Shown: positions 1 through 9,441 of the stretch, in pieces | How the letters are laid out: the number at the start of each line of letters is the position of its first letter | Position numbering within the stretch: the stretch's first letter is position 1 | Source: Pontimonas sp. | Lineage (GTDB): Bacteria > Actinomycetota > Actinomycetes > Actinomycetales > Microbacteriaceae | Length of the DNA stretch: 64,000 nt | NCBI GenBank assembly: GCA_018402295.1 | Contig: JAGYJI010000006.1 | Location: 1 to 64,000, forward strand | Reading direction: 5' to 3' | Made by a program: the position numbers and the translations under genes | Notes under the pieces: generated by a model | What the model was told of the DNA's origin: nothing | Seen by the model: only the letters and a program-made list of their open reading frames with translations | The model's database searches: none

Positions 1-2
1 CC

Positions 3-347
3 GAGGTCGGCGAGCTAGCTCTTCGCAACATCATGTTGATCATCAATAACGCGGGGGACGCCAACCTCGTGATGACCGTGGTGAACACCGGTGGTGAAGA
101 TGTAAGCCTGAGAGTCCAATACACCGATGGCAGCAGACAAACCAATGAAACCCTCGATATTCCGGGAATCCCTGCCCTGACCCGAATCGGTGATGATCCC
201 GCCGAGGGCATTATTCTCTCAGGGTCTGAGGTCGTCCCCGGCGGTCTTGCCCCGGTCTACTTCCAATACGCCGACAACCCCGGTGAACTCGTGATGGTGC
301 CGGTGCTGGATGGAACTCTGGCCGAATACGAGCTTCTCGTTCCCTAA
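3..347 (+). CDS. C-terminal part of a hypothetical exported or lipid-anchored protein
   Basis: The frame is open to the left edge of the window, so only the last 114 or so residues are present and the true start lies outside. The visible part has no obvious enzyme motif. It is a beta-rich stretch (for example VVNTGGEDVSLRVQY) of the kind found in small actinobacterial lipoproteins that sit beside regX3; that family resemblance is from memory. It ends 7 bp before the convergent regX3 stop. Function unknown; being a real gene is likely because codon use and the convergent packing look normal. The signal peptide cannot be checked. Confidence 0.6.
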   Translation, partial: EVGELALRNIMLIINNAGDANLVMTVVNTGGEDVSLRVQYTDGSRQTNETLDIPGIPALTRIGDDPAEGIILSGSEVVPGGLAPVYFQYADNPGELVMVPVLDGTLAEYELLVP

Positions 348-354
348 CCGGGCT

Positions 355-1035
355 TTAGCCCTCGAAGCGATATCCCAGACCGCGGACGGTCACGATGATG
401 GTGGGCTCTGAGGGATGGACTTCGATCTTTGATCGAAGACGCTTGATGTGAACATCAAGGGTCTTGGTGTCACCAAAATAATCTGACCCCCACACCCGAT
501 CGATGATTTGCCCTCTGGTCAGCACCCGTCCGGCGTTCACCATCAGAAGCTCCAGGAGCTCAAACTCTTTGAGCGGCAGAGACACCGGCTCTCCCCTGAC
601 GTGGAGTTGGTGGCGGTCTGAATCCAAGACGATGCCGTGATACTCGAGAATCCCATCTGCAGGGTCTGGATCGGTGGATCGGCGTCGCAGCACCGCCTTA
701 ATCCTGGCGAGCAGCTCCCTGGATGAGTAGGGCTTGGTGACATAGTCATCAGCGCCCAGTTCCAGACCGACCACGATGTCCACCTCGGAATCTTTGGCGG
801 TCAGCATGATGATGGGCAGGGACGAGCGGTTCCTGACCTCCCGGCACACCTCGGTTCCCGCAAGACCCGGCAACATCAAATCCAGGAGCATCAAATCTGG
901 TGGGGACTGATCCACTGCCTCCACAGCAGACAGGCCATTGTCGACGACGGAGACCTCGTAACCCTCTCGCCTCAGGAGATATGCCAGAGGTTCGCTGAGG
1001 GACTTCTCGTCCTCCACCACCAAGATTTTTGTCAT
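355..1035 (-). CDS. regX3: Phosphate-responsive response regulator RegX3
   Basis: An OmpR/PhoB-type response regulator of 226 residues, the expected length. The receiver domain (about residues 3-115) has the acidic pair VVEDE near the N-terminus, the phospho-acceptor Asp at about residue 52 in LLDLMLPG and the conserved KP at the end of the domain (YVTKPYSSREL). The C-terminal winged helix (about 130-226) ends in the typical TVRGLGYRF. It follows senX3 on the same strand with an ATGA overlap (its ATG shares bases with the senX3 stop) and lies beside divergent phoU. That arrangement identifies it as the regulator of the phosphate-starvation response (known for the family). It likely binds the phoU-senX3 intergenic region, where a TGTTAA direct repeat is visible. 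Confidence 0.93.
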   Translation of the reverse strand: MTKILVVEDEKSLSEPLAYLLRREGYEVSVVDNGLSAVEAVDQSPPDLMLLDLMLPGLAGTEVCREVRNRSSLPIIMLTAKDSEVDIVVGLELGADDYVTKPYSSRELLARIKAVLRRRSTDPDPADGILEYHGIVLDSDRHQLHVRGEPVSLPLKEFELLELLMVNAGRVLTRGQIIDRVWGSDYFGDTKTLDVHIKRLRSKIEVHPSEPTIIVTVRGLGYRFEG

Positions 1036-2306
1036 GCGCTCCCTCTCAGGGTTTCGTGCTCGTTGTCATCCTCTAGCTCGACCAGGGGAATCTCGGAGGT
1101 GGCGCTGTATTGGGCCGGTCGAGCCGGCTTCCTACTGGTGTTCAGGGACACTACGTCGGACCCCTCGTCCTGAGCCAGGGCTTCTGCCGGCGCTTGACGC
1201 AAACGAATAGTGAAGGTGGAGCCTTTGCCCAACTGTGACCAGACCCGAACTTCGCCTTTGTGGTTGTTGACCACGTGTTTGACAATGGCCAGTCCCAGAC
1301 CGGTCCCACCGGTGTCTCGTGAGCGAGCAGGGTCGGAGCGATAGAAACGCTCAAAGATGCGCTCCAAATCAGCCTCCGCAATTCCTTGACCCTGGTCGGT
1401 GATGGAGATTTCGACGAGATTGTTCTTCGCCGTGACCCCCACTCCCACGCGACCGGGACCCCTGGAGTAGGTGACTGCGTTTCGCACCAGATTGTGAACA
1501 GCGCTCACCAAGGAGGAGAAATCTCCCATCACATAGGCGTCAGATTTGGCTGAGGAGACCAAGGTGATGTCGGATTTCTCGGCAAGCACCTTATTCGTGG
1601 AGAGGGCTTGTTCGACGACACGGTCGATCGGGATTGGGTCCGGGTCCTCAATGGTCCCCAAGGACTGCAAACGAGTGAGCTCGATGATGTCGTTTGTCAT
1701 ATCGGCCAGGCGATGGCCCTCTTGCTCGAGCGTTGCCGCGAAGGATCTCACTTGCTCCGGGTCATCGGCCGAATAGTGCAGAGCCTCCGCCAGCAGGGAC
1801 ACAGCCCCGATAGGGGTCTTCAGTTCGTGAGAGATGTTGGCCACAAAGTCTCGTCTGACCGCATCCAGTCGATACATTTCCGAACGGTCATCAGCGACCA
1901 AGAGCATCAGGCGGAGGCCAAGCGGTGCCACTCTGACCAGAAGGTGGGTGGAGGGCGCCTGGCGGGAATCCCCTTTGAGTTCAAACTCCCGGGAGAGCGG
2001 AACCCCTTCCACTCGCGCTTCTTTGACCAACTCAAGAATCGGGCCGTACGTCAGGTCTCGATCCTTCACCAGACCCAATTCCATCGCCGACTTTGCGGCC
2101 CTGAGCACCCTGTTATCGGCATCGAGGACGATGCCTGTGGCACCAATGACTTCGAGGGCTGTGTCCACACCGTCTGGCACCGGCTGCTCCAGAACTGTTT
2201 CCGCGCGGCGCTGCCAGCGCAGAGCAAGCACCACCATGCTCGCGAGGGCGATGCCCAACGCGATGCCAATGCCGAGGCTCCAGCCAGCGGACCAGAACAG
2301 CTCCAT
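1032..2306 (-). CDS. senX3: Sensor histidine kinase SenX3
   Basis: A 424-residue membrane sensor kinase. One hydrophobic segment spans about residues 7-29. A divergent PAS-like region follows (about 45-145). The HisKA domain carries the phospho-acceptor His160 in NISHELKTPIG, and the HATPase domain has the N box (VHNLVRNAVTYS), G1 (DQGQGI) and G2 (GGTGLGLAIV) motifs. The tail after residue 390 is low in conservation. An AAGGAG site lies upstream of the ATG at 2306. It phosphorylates RegX3; activity is classically restrained by PhoU and the Pst transporter, although no pst genes are in this window. Frame intact. Confidence 0.93.
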   Translation of the reverse strand: MELFWSAGWSLGIGIALGIALASMVVLALRWQRRAETVLEQPVPDGVDTALEVIGATGIVLDADNRVLRAAKSAMELGLVKDRDLTYGPILELVKEARVEGVPLSREFELKGDSRQAPSTHLLVRVAPLGLRLMLLVADDRSEMYRLDAVRRDFVANISHELKTPIGAVSLLAEALHYSADDPEQVRSFAATLEQEGHRLADMTNDIIELTRLQSLGTIEDPDPIPIDRVVEQALSTNKVLAEKSDITLVSSAKSDAYVMGDFSSLVSAVHNLVRNAVTYSRGPGRVGVGVTAKNNLVEISITDQGQGIAEADLERIFERFYRSDPARSRDTGGTGLGLAIVKHVVNNHKGEVRVWSQLGKGSTFTIRLRQAPAEALAQDEGSDVVSLNTSRKPARPAQYSATSEIPLVELEDDNEHETLRGSA

Positions 2307-2379
2307 AACTCCTTAGCCTACGGCGTGAGGATGAGCTTGCCGAGGGTGTGGAGCGCTAAACTGGCTCCCACAGAGCGAG

Positions 2380-2408
2380 TGTTAAGCAAAGCCTCACCGT
2401 TTGTTAAC
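2380..2408. promoter_or_regulatory. TGTTAA direct repeat in the senX3-phoU intergenic region
   Basis: Two copies of TGTTAA (2380-2385 and 2402-2407) lie 22 bp apart, two helical turns, between the divergent senX3 and phoU genes. Repeated half-sites in 11-bp register are how PhoP/RegX3-class regulators bind. RegX3 autoregulation through this repeat is an inference. Confidence 0.35.
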
Positions 2409-2460
2409 CCAACTGTGGGGGACTTGAGTACACACCGACAACGCTCGACCAAGGAGCATA

Positions 2461-3126
2461 ATGCGCGACCTATTCCAACAAGAATTGCGGGAAGTCCAAG
2501 ACCAACTCGTCTCCATCGCCGAACTCGTGGCGTCCTCCATCACGGACGCCGTGGAAGCCTTCAACAAGTCCGACGTGACACTCGCCGAGTCCGTCATCGC
2601 CCGCGACAACCAGATTGATGACGCCGTTGTTCAGCTCGATGAGCAGGCCATCACCATCCTTGCCCGCCAGTCACCCGTGGCGAAGGACCTCCGCATCGTC
2701 GTGAGTGCGCTTCGCATCAGCTCGTCGCTGGAGCGCATGGGCGACATGGCCGAGCACCTCGCCCAGCTCGCTCGCTACCGTTTCCCGGAGAAAGTTGTTC
2801 CGAAAACCATCCGCCCCACCTTCAAAGAGATGGGCTCACTCGACATTGGCATGGCCAACATGCTGGTGGAGCTCCTTCGCAATGGTGACACCGACCTTGC
2901 TCAGAAGATCCGCGATGAGGACGACAAGGTCGATGCCTTGCACCTCTCGGTCTTCGAGACCGTTCTCAGTGACACCTGGTCACAGGAGACCGAGACCACC
3001 GTGGACGCAACACTCGCGTCCCGGTATCTCGAGCGCTTCGCCGATCACGCGGTGTCGATTGCGAAGAAGATGGTCTATCTCGCCACCGGTGAGTGGAACC
3101 CCCAAACCGGGGCCATTCAGCTCTAG
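2461..3126 (+). CDS. phoU: Phosphate transport regulator PhoU
   Basis: A 221-residue all-helical protein of normal length with two PhoU repeats (about 10-95 and 115-205). Typical features are the acidic metal-site motifs such as RDNQIDDAV and [10 protein letters not shown], and the [18 protein letters not shown] helix. AAGGAG lies upstream of the ATG. PhoU couples the Pst transporter to the SenX3 kinase and damps the phosphate regulon when phosphate is plentiful. It is divergent from senX3-regX3, the standard actinobacterial arrangement, and its stop codon overlaps the convergent gpmA stop. Confidence 0.93.
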   Translation: MRDLFQQELREVQDQLVSIAELVASSITDAVEAFNKSDVTLAESVIARDNQIDDAVVQLDEQAITILARQSPVAKDLRIVVSALRISSSLERMGDMAEHLAQLARYRFPEKVVPKTIRPTFKEMGSLDIGMANMLVELLRNGDTDLAQKIRDEDDKVDALHLSVFETVLSDTWSQETETTVDATLASRYLERFADHAVSIAKKMVYLATGEWNPQTGAIQL

Positions 3127-3871
3127 CGCTTCTTTTTCCCCTGGCTTGCAACAGCCGCTGATCCGGCTTGTGCTGCCTCAGGGTCGAGGTAACGCCCGGG
3201 TCCCTTCGGCTTCATGTCCTTGCTGAGCTCATAGACCAGCGGGATCCCTGTCGGGATATTGAGCTCAGCGATGTCCTCATCGCTGATTCCCTCGAGGTGT
3301 TTCACGAGACCGCGCAGGCTGTTGCCGTGGGCAACAACCAGGGTCACTTTGCCCACCGCCACATCGGTGGCGATATCGGAGGACCAGTAGGGCAGCATCC
3401 GGTCGATCACGATCTTGAGGGACTCGGTCTTGGGAACAAAAGCCTCGATATCGGCATAGCGGGGTCGCCCTGCTGCGCCCAGGTGTCGGTGGGGTCAATC
3501 GGCGGTGGTGGCACATCGAAACTTCTGCGCCACAACTGGAACTGTTCCTCACCGTATTCAGCGAGTGTTTGTGCTTTGTCTTTGCCCTGCAGAGCACCGT
3601 AGTGGCGCTCGTTGAGGCGCCAGGAACGCTTCACCGGAATCCACGAGCGATCAGCAGTATCCAGAGCAAAGTTTGCGGTCTGAATTGCGCGAGACAGCAT
3701 CGAGGTGTGGAGGACATCAGGGAGCAGGTTGTGCTCTTTCAGTAACTCACCGGCCCTCTTGGCCTCCTTGATGCCTTTCTCCGTGAGTCGAACATCCACC
3801 CATCCGGTGAAGAGGTTCTTGTGATTCCATTCAGACTGGCCATGGCGCAACAGGATGAGAGTGTGAGGCAT
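3123..3871 (-). CDS. gpmA: 2,3-bisphosphoglycerate-dependent phosphoglycerate mutase (frame broken once)
   Basis: Glycolytic enzyme interconverting 3- and 2-phosphoglycerate. The N-terminal part has the catalytic LRHGQSEWN motif and [11 protein letters not shown]; the C-terminal part, in another frame, has the second catalytic His in [17 protein letters not shown]. The two parts join at a run of four G on the + strand (3461-3464); one more base restores [11 protein letters not shown] and gives about 249 residues, the family's usual length. I therefore treat the break as a one-base deletion error. The start codon lies exactly 6 nt after a TAGGCT element, which suggests a leaderless transcript. 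Confidence 0.9.
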
Positions 3872-3877
3872 GGTTTA

Positions 3878-3883
3878 AGCCTA
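3878..3883 (-). promoter_or_regulatory. -10 element of gpmA, leaderless
   Basis: TAGGCT followed by 6 nt and the gpmA ATG at 3871, with no Shine-Dalgarno sequence. This is the spacing at which transcription would begin at the start codon itself. Confidence 0.55.
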
Positions 3884-3927
3884 GTGAGCAATCAGCCCTC
3901 ACACTCTCGAATGGCGGAGCTGCGCCG

Positions 3928-4953
3928 CTATCTGAGTCGGCCGAGCCTCGGAATATCTCTGGTCGCCCCAGCATCCACGGGAACGAGGACTTCCTGGTTG
4001 GCGATGACCGTTCTCCCACCCGTGATCACACTCAGCACCTCATCGACAGGTGTCATTCTCTTCAGCACTGCCAGGGCGATGGGCCCCAGTTCGTAGTGCC
4101 ACGCTGCTCGAGTGATGCGACCCACGGTCTTCTCACCGAGCATGACGTCATCACCCGCGGAGGGCAACAGCGACTCTGACCCATCCAGGTGCAGCAGGGT
4201 GATTCGTCTGGGCGGATGGCCGAGGTTGTGGACTTTCGCCACCGCCTCCTGGCCTCGATAGCATCCCTTATTCAGGTGCACGGCGGTCCGCAACCAATCA
4301 AGCTCATGGGGAAGGGTCTTGTCATCGACATCAGCCATCGTCGGCCGTGCTGAGGCAATAAAGAGGGCCTCCAGGTGATCGGGTGTAACGGCCGGAACAC
4401 TGATCTGGGTCAACTCCTCCTGCGCGATGACCACTGAATACATTTCCCACTCGTGCCCCGGGTGAACGTCCTCGGCATAGCCCACTGACCCGACACCCAC
4501 GCGCGGCCAGGGATCAGAGAACACGACTCGTGGTGAGAGCCCCTCCAGGAGGGACTCCTGAGTGCTGGCAATAACCACGAGGTTCTCTGGTCGATCGAGC
4601 GTCACCTCCATCCGGAACACCATGGAGCGCAACCAGGCTTCGAGTGCGTCAGCTCGCTCGGCTGAGGTGAGAAGCCACGTTGTGGTGCCATCATCGGTCA
4701 GGAAGAACGAGTGCTCGACGCGGCCCTGGGGATTGAGCACCAAAGACTCCACCGTGTGACCGGGGGTGAGACCGAGAACTTCCTGGGTGATCAGACTGTT
4801 CAGCCAGATCAGACGGTCAGGTCCACTGACCGTGACGACCGCGCTGTTCTGGTCGTGCACGACAGCATTGCCCAGGGCAACATCACGCTGAGTCCGGAGA
4901 AAATCACCGGCTGCCCTCGAAGGGCCAGAGTGCTCTGGGTGAGCGGGACTCAC
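3928..4953 (-). CDS. ygfZ: YgfZ/GcvT-like folate-binding protein
   Basis: About 341 residues from the GTG at 4953. The diagnostic motif KGCYRGQE (K-G-C-x-x-G-Q-E) of the YgfZ family is present in LNKGCYRGQEAVAKV. These proteins bind tetrahydrofolate and help assemble or repair Fe-S clusters in enzymes such as MiaB (known for the family). The frame is open further upstream to 5040, but that region overlaps a convincing small membrane protein, so I prefer the GTG 4 bp after its stop. It forms an operon with the two membrane genes before it. Confidence 0.85.
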   Translation of the reverse strand: MSPAHPEHSGPSRAAGDFLRTQRDVALGNAVVHDQNSAVVTVSGPDRLIWLNSLITQEVLGLTPGHTVESLVLNPQGRVEHSFFLTDDGTTTWLLTSAERADALEAWLRSMVFRMEVTLDRPENLVVIASTQESLLEGLSPRVVFSDPWPRVGVGSVGYAEDVHPGHEWEMYSVVIAQEELTQISVPAVTPDHLEALFIASARPTMADVDDKTLPHELDWLRTAVHLNKGCYRGQEAVAKVHNLGHPPRRITLLHLDGSESLLPSAGDDVMLGEKTVGRITRAAWHYELGPIALAVLKRMTPVDEVLSVITGGRTVIANQEVLVPVDAGATRDIPRLGRLR

Positions 4954-4957
4954 GCGA

Positions 4958-5068
4958 CTAGCGCTGGCCCTTATAGAGGTTCTTGAGGACGATGAACGAC
5001 ACCCATCCGATGGCAATCGATGCCAGGACCAACAGCCCAATAAAGAAGATTTCGATGGCGAGGAGCAT
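4958..5068 (-). CDS. 36-residue single-pass membrane microprotein
   Basis: A short gene beginning MLLAIEIFFIGLLVLA and ending in a basic tail NLYKGQR. About 25 consecutive hydrophobic residues form one transmembrane helix followed by positive charges, which suggests N-out/C-in topology. It starts 4 bp after the stop of the upstream membrane gene and ends 4 bp before the ygfZ start, so it fills the gap perfectly, which argues that it is translated. No ribosome-binding site is obvious, so translation is probably coupled. Function unknown; co-transcription with ygfZ might hint at a role near membrane respiratory or Fe-S proteins, but that is speculative. Confidence 0.65.
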   Translation of the reverse strand: MLLAIEIFFIGLLVLASIAIGWVSFIVLKNLYKGQR

Positions 5069-5072
5069 GCTC

Positions 5073-5381
5073 TTAGTCTACGACGCTCAACACCTGAAAG
5101 ACCACGGCAGCGCCTGCGGTTAACAGGACACTCCCGGTGAGAGCCAGGGAGAGCCGGCTCACCAACCCTTCCCGGTGGTACGCGACCACCTGAAGAATGA
5201 ACGCCATCAAGAGCGATGCTGCGAGCACTGCCACCATGCTGGCCACCCGAGAGTCCACGTCAACGACAAAGCCGACAACCACAACTCCCACGGCCGTCAC
5301 AATCCAGACCGGAATCACGTTGCTCATCACATGCGCCACCCCACAATCGTAGAGCGCCCTTAGACTGGTGGGGTAAGTCAT
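5073..5381 (-). CDS. Small integral membrane protein, unknown function
   Basis: Up to 102 residues with three or four hydrophobic segments (about 22-40, 48-66, 80-98). It could also start at the internal Met codon at 5327, giving 84 residues that begin at the first membrane segment. No family recognised. It is the first gene of a likely three-gene operon with the microprotein and ygfZ, and is divergent from the GlnR-type regulator. The two promoters must share only about 25-80 bp. Confidence 0.6.
   Translation of the reverse strand: MTYPTSLRALYDCGVAHVMSNVIPVWIVTAVGVVVVGFVVDVDSRVASMVAVLAASLLMAFILQVVAYHREGLVSRLSLALTGSVLLTAGAAVVFQVLSVVD
5360..5365 (+). promoter_or_regulatory. Probable -10 element of the GlnR-type regulator gene
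   Basis: TAGACT, about 33 nt before the strong GGAGGTGA ribosome-binding site (5391-5398) that fixes the start at 5405. The same element class precedes several genes in this window. Confidence 0.4.
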
Positions 5382-5404
5382 GTCAGAGCTGGGAGGTGAG
5401 CCCC

Positions 5405-6118
5405 ATGGCCAGCATCCTCGTGTTGAGCTCTGACGAAGGCTCCAGCGTCCTTCCCGCCCTCAGCCTGCTCTCGCACCGAGTTCGCACAATTCCCGCCCAG
5501 CCTGCGGCTCTGGTGAACGCCCCCACGGCCGATGTTGTCATTGTGGATGCCCGCAACGATTTGGCGGGAGCCAAAGCGCTCTGTCGGATTTTGACCACCA
5601 CAGGCCTCTCCGCAGCGCTGTTGGTTGCGGTGAACGAGGGAGGCATGCCCGCGCTGAATAGCGAGTGGGGTTTTGACGATGTTGTGCTCGCTGGTGCTGG
5701 CCCTGGCGAGGTGGACGCAAGAATTCGCCTACTCACCACTCGGGCGAGCAAAGAGTCTGAAGATCAGATGATTTCTGCCTCCGGAGTCACCATCGACGAG
5801 GTCAGCTATCAGGCCAAAGTCAATGGTCGAGCCCTTGACCTGACCTTCAAAGAGTTTGAACTCCTGCGATTCCTCGCCGGACACCCGCAACGGGTGTTCA
5901 CCAGAGAGCAACTCCTGAGTGAAGTGTGGGGGTATGACTACTTCGGAGGAACCAGGACCGTGGATGTCCACGTTCGGCGCCTTCGCGCCAAACTGGGCGA
6001 CATGGAGTCCCTCATTGGGACTGTGCGGAACGTCGGATACCGCTTCACCGTTGCCGACACCTCTGATGAGGTCAAAGAAAAAGAAGAATCTGAGGCTCGC
6101 AGGTCCTCTGAGGCCTAA
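5405..6118 (+). CDS. glnR: GlnR-type orphan winged-helix response regulator
   Basis: 237 residues from the ATG at 5405, which has GGAGGTGA 6 nt upstream; the upstream open frame is not coding. The N-terminal half is an atypical receiver domain of the GlnR kind ([19 protein letters not shown], then [18 protein letters not shown]) that lacks the usual acidic pocket and conserved Lys. The C-terminal winged helix is nearly canonical ([37 protein letters not shown]). GlnR is the global nitrogen regulator in actinobacteria and acts without a partner kinase (family knowledge); no kinase is adjacent here. It lies upstream of ppk. The last 20 residues are acidic and charged and unlike the family core. 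Confidence 0.8.
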   Translation: MASILVLSSDEGSSVLPALSLLSHRVRTIPAQPAALVNAPTADVVIVDARNDLAGAKALCRILTTTGLSAALLVAVNEGGMPALNSEWGFDDVVLAGAGPGEVDARIRLLTTRASKESEDQMISASGVTIDEVSYQAKVNGRALDLTFKEFELLRFLAGHPQRVFTREQLLSEVWGYDYFGGTRTVDVHVRRLRAKLGDMESLIGTVRNVGYRFTVADTSDEVKEKEESEARRSSEA

Positions 6119-6174
6119 GCGCTTTACCCACCGTTTACCTTCTCACTCCCCGCCCACCGAGCATCGGTGACACA

Positions 6175-8371
6175 ATGTCACCCATGAATGAGACGAATCA
6201 CCCGGAATACGACGTCAGTGCTGGCGTCAGTGGTGATTTTGCCGACGATTTCGAGGACGTTCTCGCACCGGAAACCGATGACCTCCCCGCGGACCGCTAT
6301 CTGGATCGAGAACTGAGCTGGCTTGCCTTCAATAATCGGGTGTTGGAGCTCGCCGAAGACCCCGATGTTCCGCTCCTGGAGCGGGTGAACTTCCTCGCCA
6401 TTTTTGCCAGCAACCTCGATGAGTTCTTCATGGTTCGTGTTGCCGGCCTGAAGCGCCGCATCATGACGGGTATCGCGGTGCCCACCAACACCGGGCGATC
6501 ACCCCAACAAGTACTGGATGACATCTCCGCGATGGCTCACGAACTGCAGGAGCGCCATGCCCGAGCGTTTCATGACCTCATCAAGCCTGCACTCGATGCC
6601 GAGGACATCCACATCGAGTCCTGGAGTGATCTGGGCGAGACTGACCGCGAGCGCCTCGATGATTTCTTCAGCGAGCAAATCTTCCCGGTTCTGATGCCCC
6701 TGGCCGTGGACCCAGCTCACCCTTTCCCCTACATCTCTGGTTTGTCCCTGAACCTGTCGGTTCGCATTCGAAACCCGAAGACTGACACCGTCGAGTTCGC
6801 ACGCCTCAAGGTTCCCTCGATTCTCTCCCGATTCATTCAGCTCCCCGACGATGAATCGGGTCGACTGCGCTATATCGCCATCGAAGACCTCATCTCGAAT
6901 CACGTCCAGGAGCTCTTCCCCGGAATGGAGGTGCTCGAACACCACGAATTCCGGGTGACCAGGAACGAGGACGTCGAGATTGATGAGGACGAAAGCGAGA
7001 ACCTCATTCAGGCGCTGGAGCGGGAGCTCCTGCGCCGGCGCTTCGGTCCTCCCATCCGCTTGGAAATTACCGATGACATGGATTCAGTCACCCTGGATTT
7101 GTTGATTGGTGAGCTGGGGATTACCGAGAACGAGGTCTATCGACTTCCCGCACCGCTGGGACTCAACGGCCTCTTCGAAATCTCCAGCCTTGACCGCCCC
7201 CACCTCAAGTACTCACCCCATCTCCCGATTACCTCCACCCAGCTACTGCCCTCAGAGCCCACGGATGAGCCGGACATTTTCCGCTCGATTCGCGCGGGCG
7301 ACGTCCTCGTCCATCACCCGTATGAATCTTTTGCGACCAGTGTTCAGGCGTTCTTGGAACAAGCTGCAGCCGACCCCCATGTGTTGGCCATCAAGCAGAC
7401 TCTCTATCGCACCAGTGGTGACAGCCCGATTATCGAAGCCCTGATTCGGGCTGCCGAATCAGGGAAATCGGTTCTTGCCCTGGTGGAAATCAAAGCCAGA
7501 TTTGATGAACAAGCCAACATTTCGTGGGCCAAGAAGCTCGAAAAGTCCGGCGTTCACGTGGTCTATGGTCTGGTGGGCTTGAAAACCCACTGCAAGTTGG
7601 CGCTTGGTCATCCGACAAGAATCTGATGGGACCCTGGGTCACTACTCGCATGTGGGAACAGGGAACTACAACCCGAAGACCAGTCGCATCTATGAAGACT
7701 ATGGATACTTCACCGCAGACAAGCAGGTGGGGAAAGAACTCACCCGGTTGTTCAATGAGCTCTCCGGTTACGCCATCGAGAAGAAGTACAAGCGGATGTT
7801 GGTGGCACCCCGCTATCTGCGAAACGGGCTCCTCAAACACATCGCGGATGAAATCAAAAACCATGAGGCAGGCAAGCCTGCCCGCATTCGGTTGAAGTTG
7901 AACTCGCTGGTGGACGAGGTCATCATTGATGCGCTCTATCGAGCGAGTATTGCCGGAGTGCCTGTCGAGATCTGGGTGCGAGGAATCTGCGCTCTTGTCC
8001 CTGGGAAGCCTGGGCTGAGTGAGACCATCACCGTGGAGAGTGTGCTCGGTCGATACCTCGAACACTCCCGAATTTTCTGGTTTGAGAACGCCGGCAAACC
8101 CACCGTCTATATCGGCAGTGCCGACATGATGCACCGGAACCTGGATCGCCGCATCGAAGCTCTTCTGCAGATCACAGACCCCGCACATATTGACCAACTG
8201 GATCGCCAGATGACTCGAGGAATGAGTGAACAGATGCAATCGTGGTCGCTCAATTCCGACGGAGCATGGACCCGCAACTCACACGCCGAGGACGGAACAA
8301 AACTGGGCGATGTTCAAAACGAGACCATGATGGAGATTATGGGAAGGAAACGCGGAGCACCCGTCGCATGA
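6175..8371 (+). CDS. ppk: Polyphosphate kinase (frame broken once)
   Basis: Type 1 polyphosphate kinase, synthesising polyphosphate from ATP. The first part has the N-terminal domain ([31 protein letters not shown]) and the first catalytic domain with the phospho-His motif LKTHCK. The second part continues with [16 protein letters not shown] and [17 protein letters not shown]. The two meet around 7600-7606, where an extra T in CTTGG (or a similar slip) changes frame; together they give about 731 residues, the normal length. ATG at 6175 or 6184 may be the start. It overlaps the Nudix gene by ATGA. Its regulator is probably RegX3 or GlnR by proximity (inference). Confidence 0.9.
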
Positions 8372-9314
8372 GTCGCTCCCCCGACACAGTCGTCGCCGGC
8401 GGAGCAGTCTGTTGGAAAATTGTCGACGGCGAAGTCCGGATTCTTCTGGTGCACAGAAAACAGCACAAAGACATCTCGCTGCCCAAAGGCAAATGCGATC
8501 CGGGCGAGACAGTCCCCGAGACAGCACAGCGCGAAATCCTCGAAGAGACCGGACTCCACATCACCCTCGGCGCTTACCTCGGCCGAGTCGATTACCTCCT
8601 CCCCAGCAAGAAGCCCAAAGAGGTTCACTACTGGGCAGCGGAAGTGGATCCCGGAGAAGCCGAGCGGGCTCCTTTTGAATCCAACGACGAGATCTACGCG
8701 CTGGAGTGGGTCTCACTCAAAAAGGCACCCAAGCGCCTGACCTATGAACACGATGCGGATATCGTCGAGAATTTCCAGTCGCTCTTTGACAGCGGGCGCG
8801 CACGAACATTCCCCCTCATTCTGCTTCGTCACGCCAAAGCTATGCCCGCAGAAAACTGGGATGGCCCCGATCACACTCGACCGCTGCTGCACAGAGGACT
8901 CACCCAGGCGCAGAACATTGCCGGCGGCGTGATGTCGTTTGCCCCGGAGCTCGTCGTCTCAAGCCCCGCAGCCCGCTGTCAAGCGACCATCCAGCCACTT
9001 CTCGCACTGGCAGAGCTCACCGTCAAAACCTCGAAAAGCATCAGTCAAGACGACTATCACTCCAACGGGAAGAAAGCGTCCGCAGCAGTAGAAAAGCGGG
9101 TCACCACACGAACCCCCACCGTCCTGTGCTCCCACGGGCCAGTCCTCCCGCAACTGGTGATGGCAGCCGCCGAGATTGGTCACGGTGGGTCGAGCAAAGC
9201 TCTCCAGAAAGCAGCCAGTTTGTCCGTGGGAAGTTTCAGCGTGATCCACTTCTCGAAAGACACCGACAGCCCCCAGATCGTGGCGGTCGAAACTCACGAG
9301 CCCCCACAACGTAG
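8368..9314 (+). CDS. Nudix hydrolase fused to a histidine phosphatase (MutT1-like; frame slip near the end)
   Basis: The N-terminal Nudix domain (residues 8-145) has a complete Nudix box beginning GKCDPGETVPE and ending REILEETGL. The C-terminal domain has the RHAKAMP signature of histidine phosphatases and the second His in SHGPVLPQL. Mycobacterial MutT1 has the same two-domain build and clears oxidised nucleotides and diadenosine polyphosphates (family knowledge). As read the frame runs on to 9564 through antisense sequence. One missing C in the run at 9301-9305 would instead end the protein at 9314 after HEPPTT, which I prefer. The start overlaps the ppk stop (ATGA), so the two are co-translated. 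Confidence 0.8.
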
Positions 9315-9399
9315 AGAGCCGGACCGCAGAACGCCTCTCGGCGCGAGGCCGCTCGAAGCGGCTAGTGATGGAGCCCGGGGTTACTGCGGTCCGGCACTC
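9314..9399. other. Nested inverted-repeat element between convergent genes
   Basis: A perfect 12-bp inverted repeat (9318-9329 with 9384-9395, extended by GAG/CTC at both ends) encloses about 54 nt that themselves hold two more hairpins: GCCTC/GAGGC (9333-9349) and CCGC/GCGG with a TCGAA loop (9349-9361). It starts right at the predicted stop of the Nudix gene. There is no T-run on either strand, so it is not a textbook terminator. The branched fold suggests either a bidirectional terminator or a structured RNA. Confidence 0.5.
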
Positions 9400-9441
9400 A
9401 CCAGTCTACCGAGCATCGCTCTGCTCACCCCGAGTGTTGGC

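Noticed and set aside
1608-2618. A 336-residue + strand frame over senX3
   Set aside because: It is antisense to a complete histidine kinase, has no start signals and runs out of frame into phoU.
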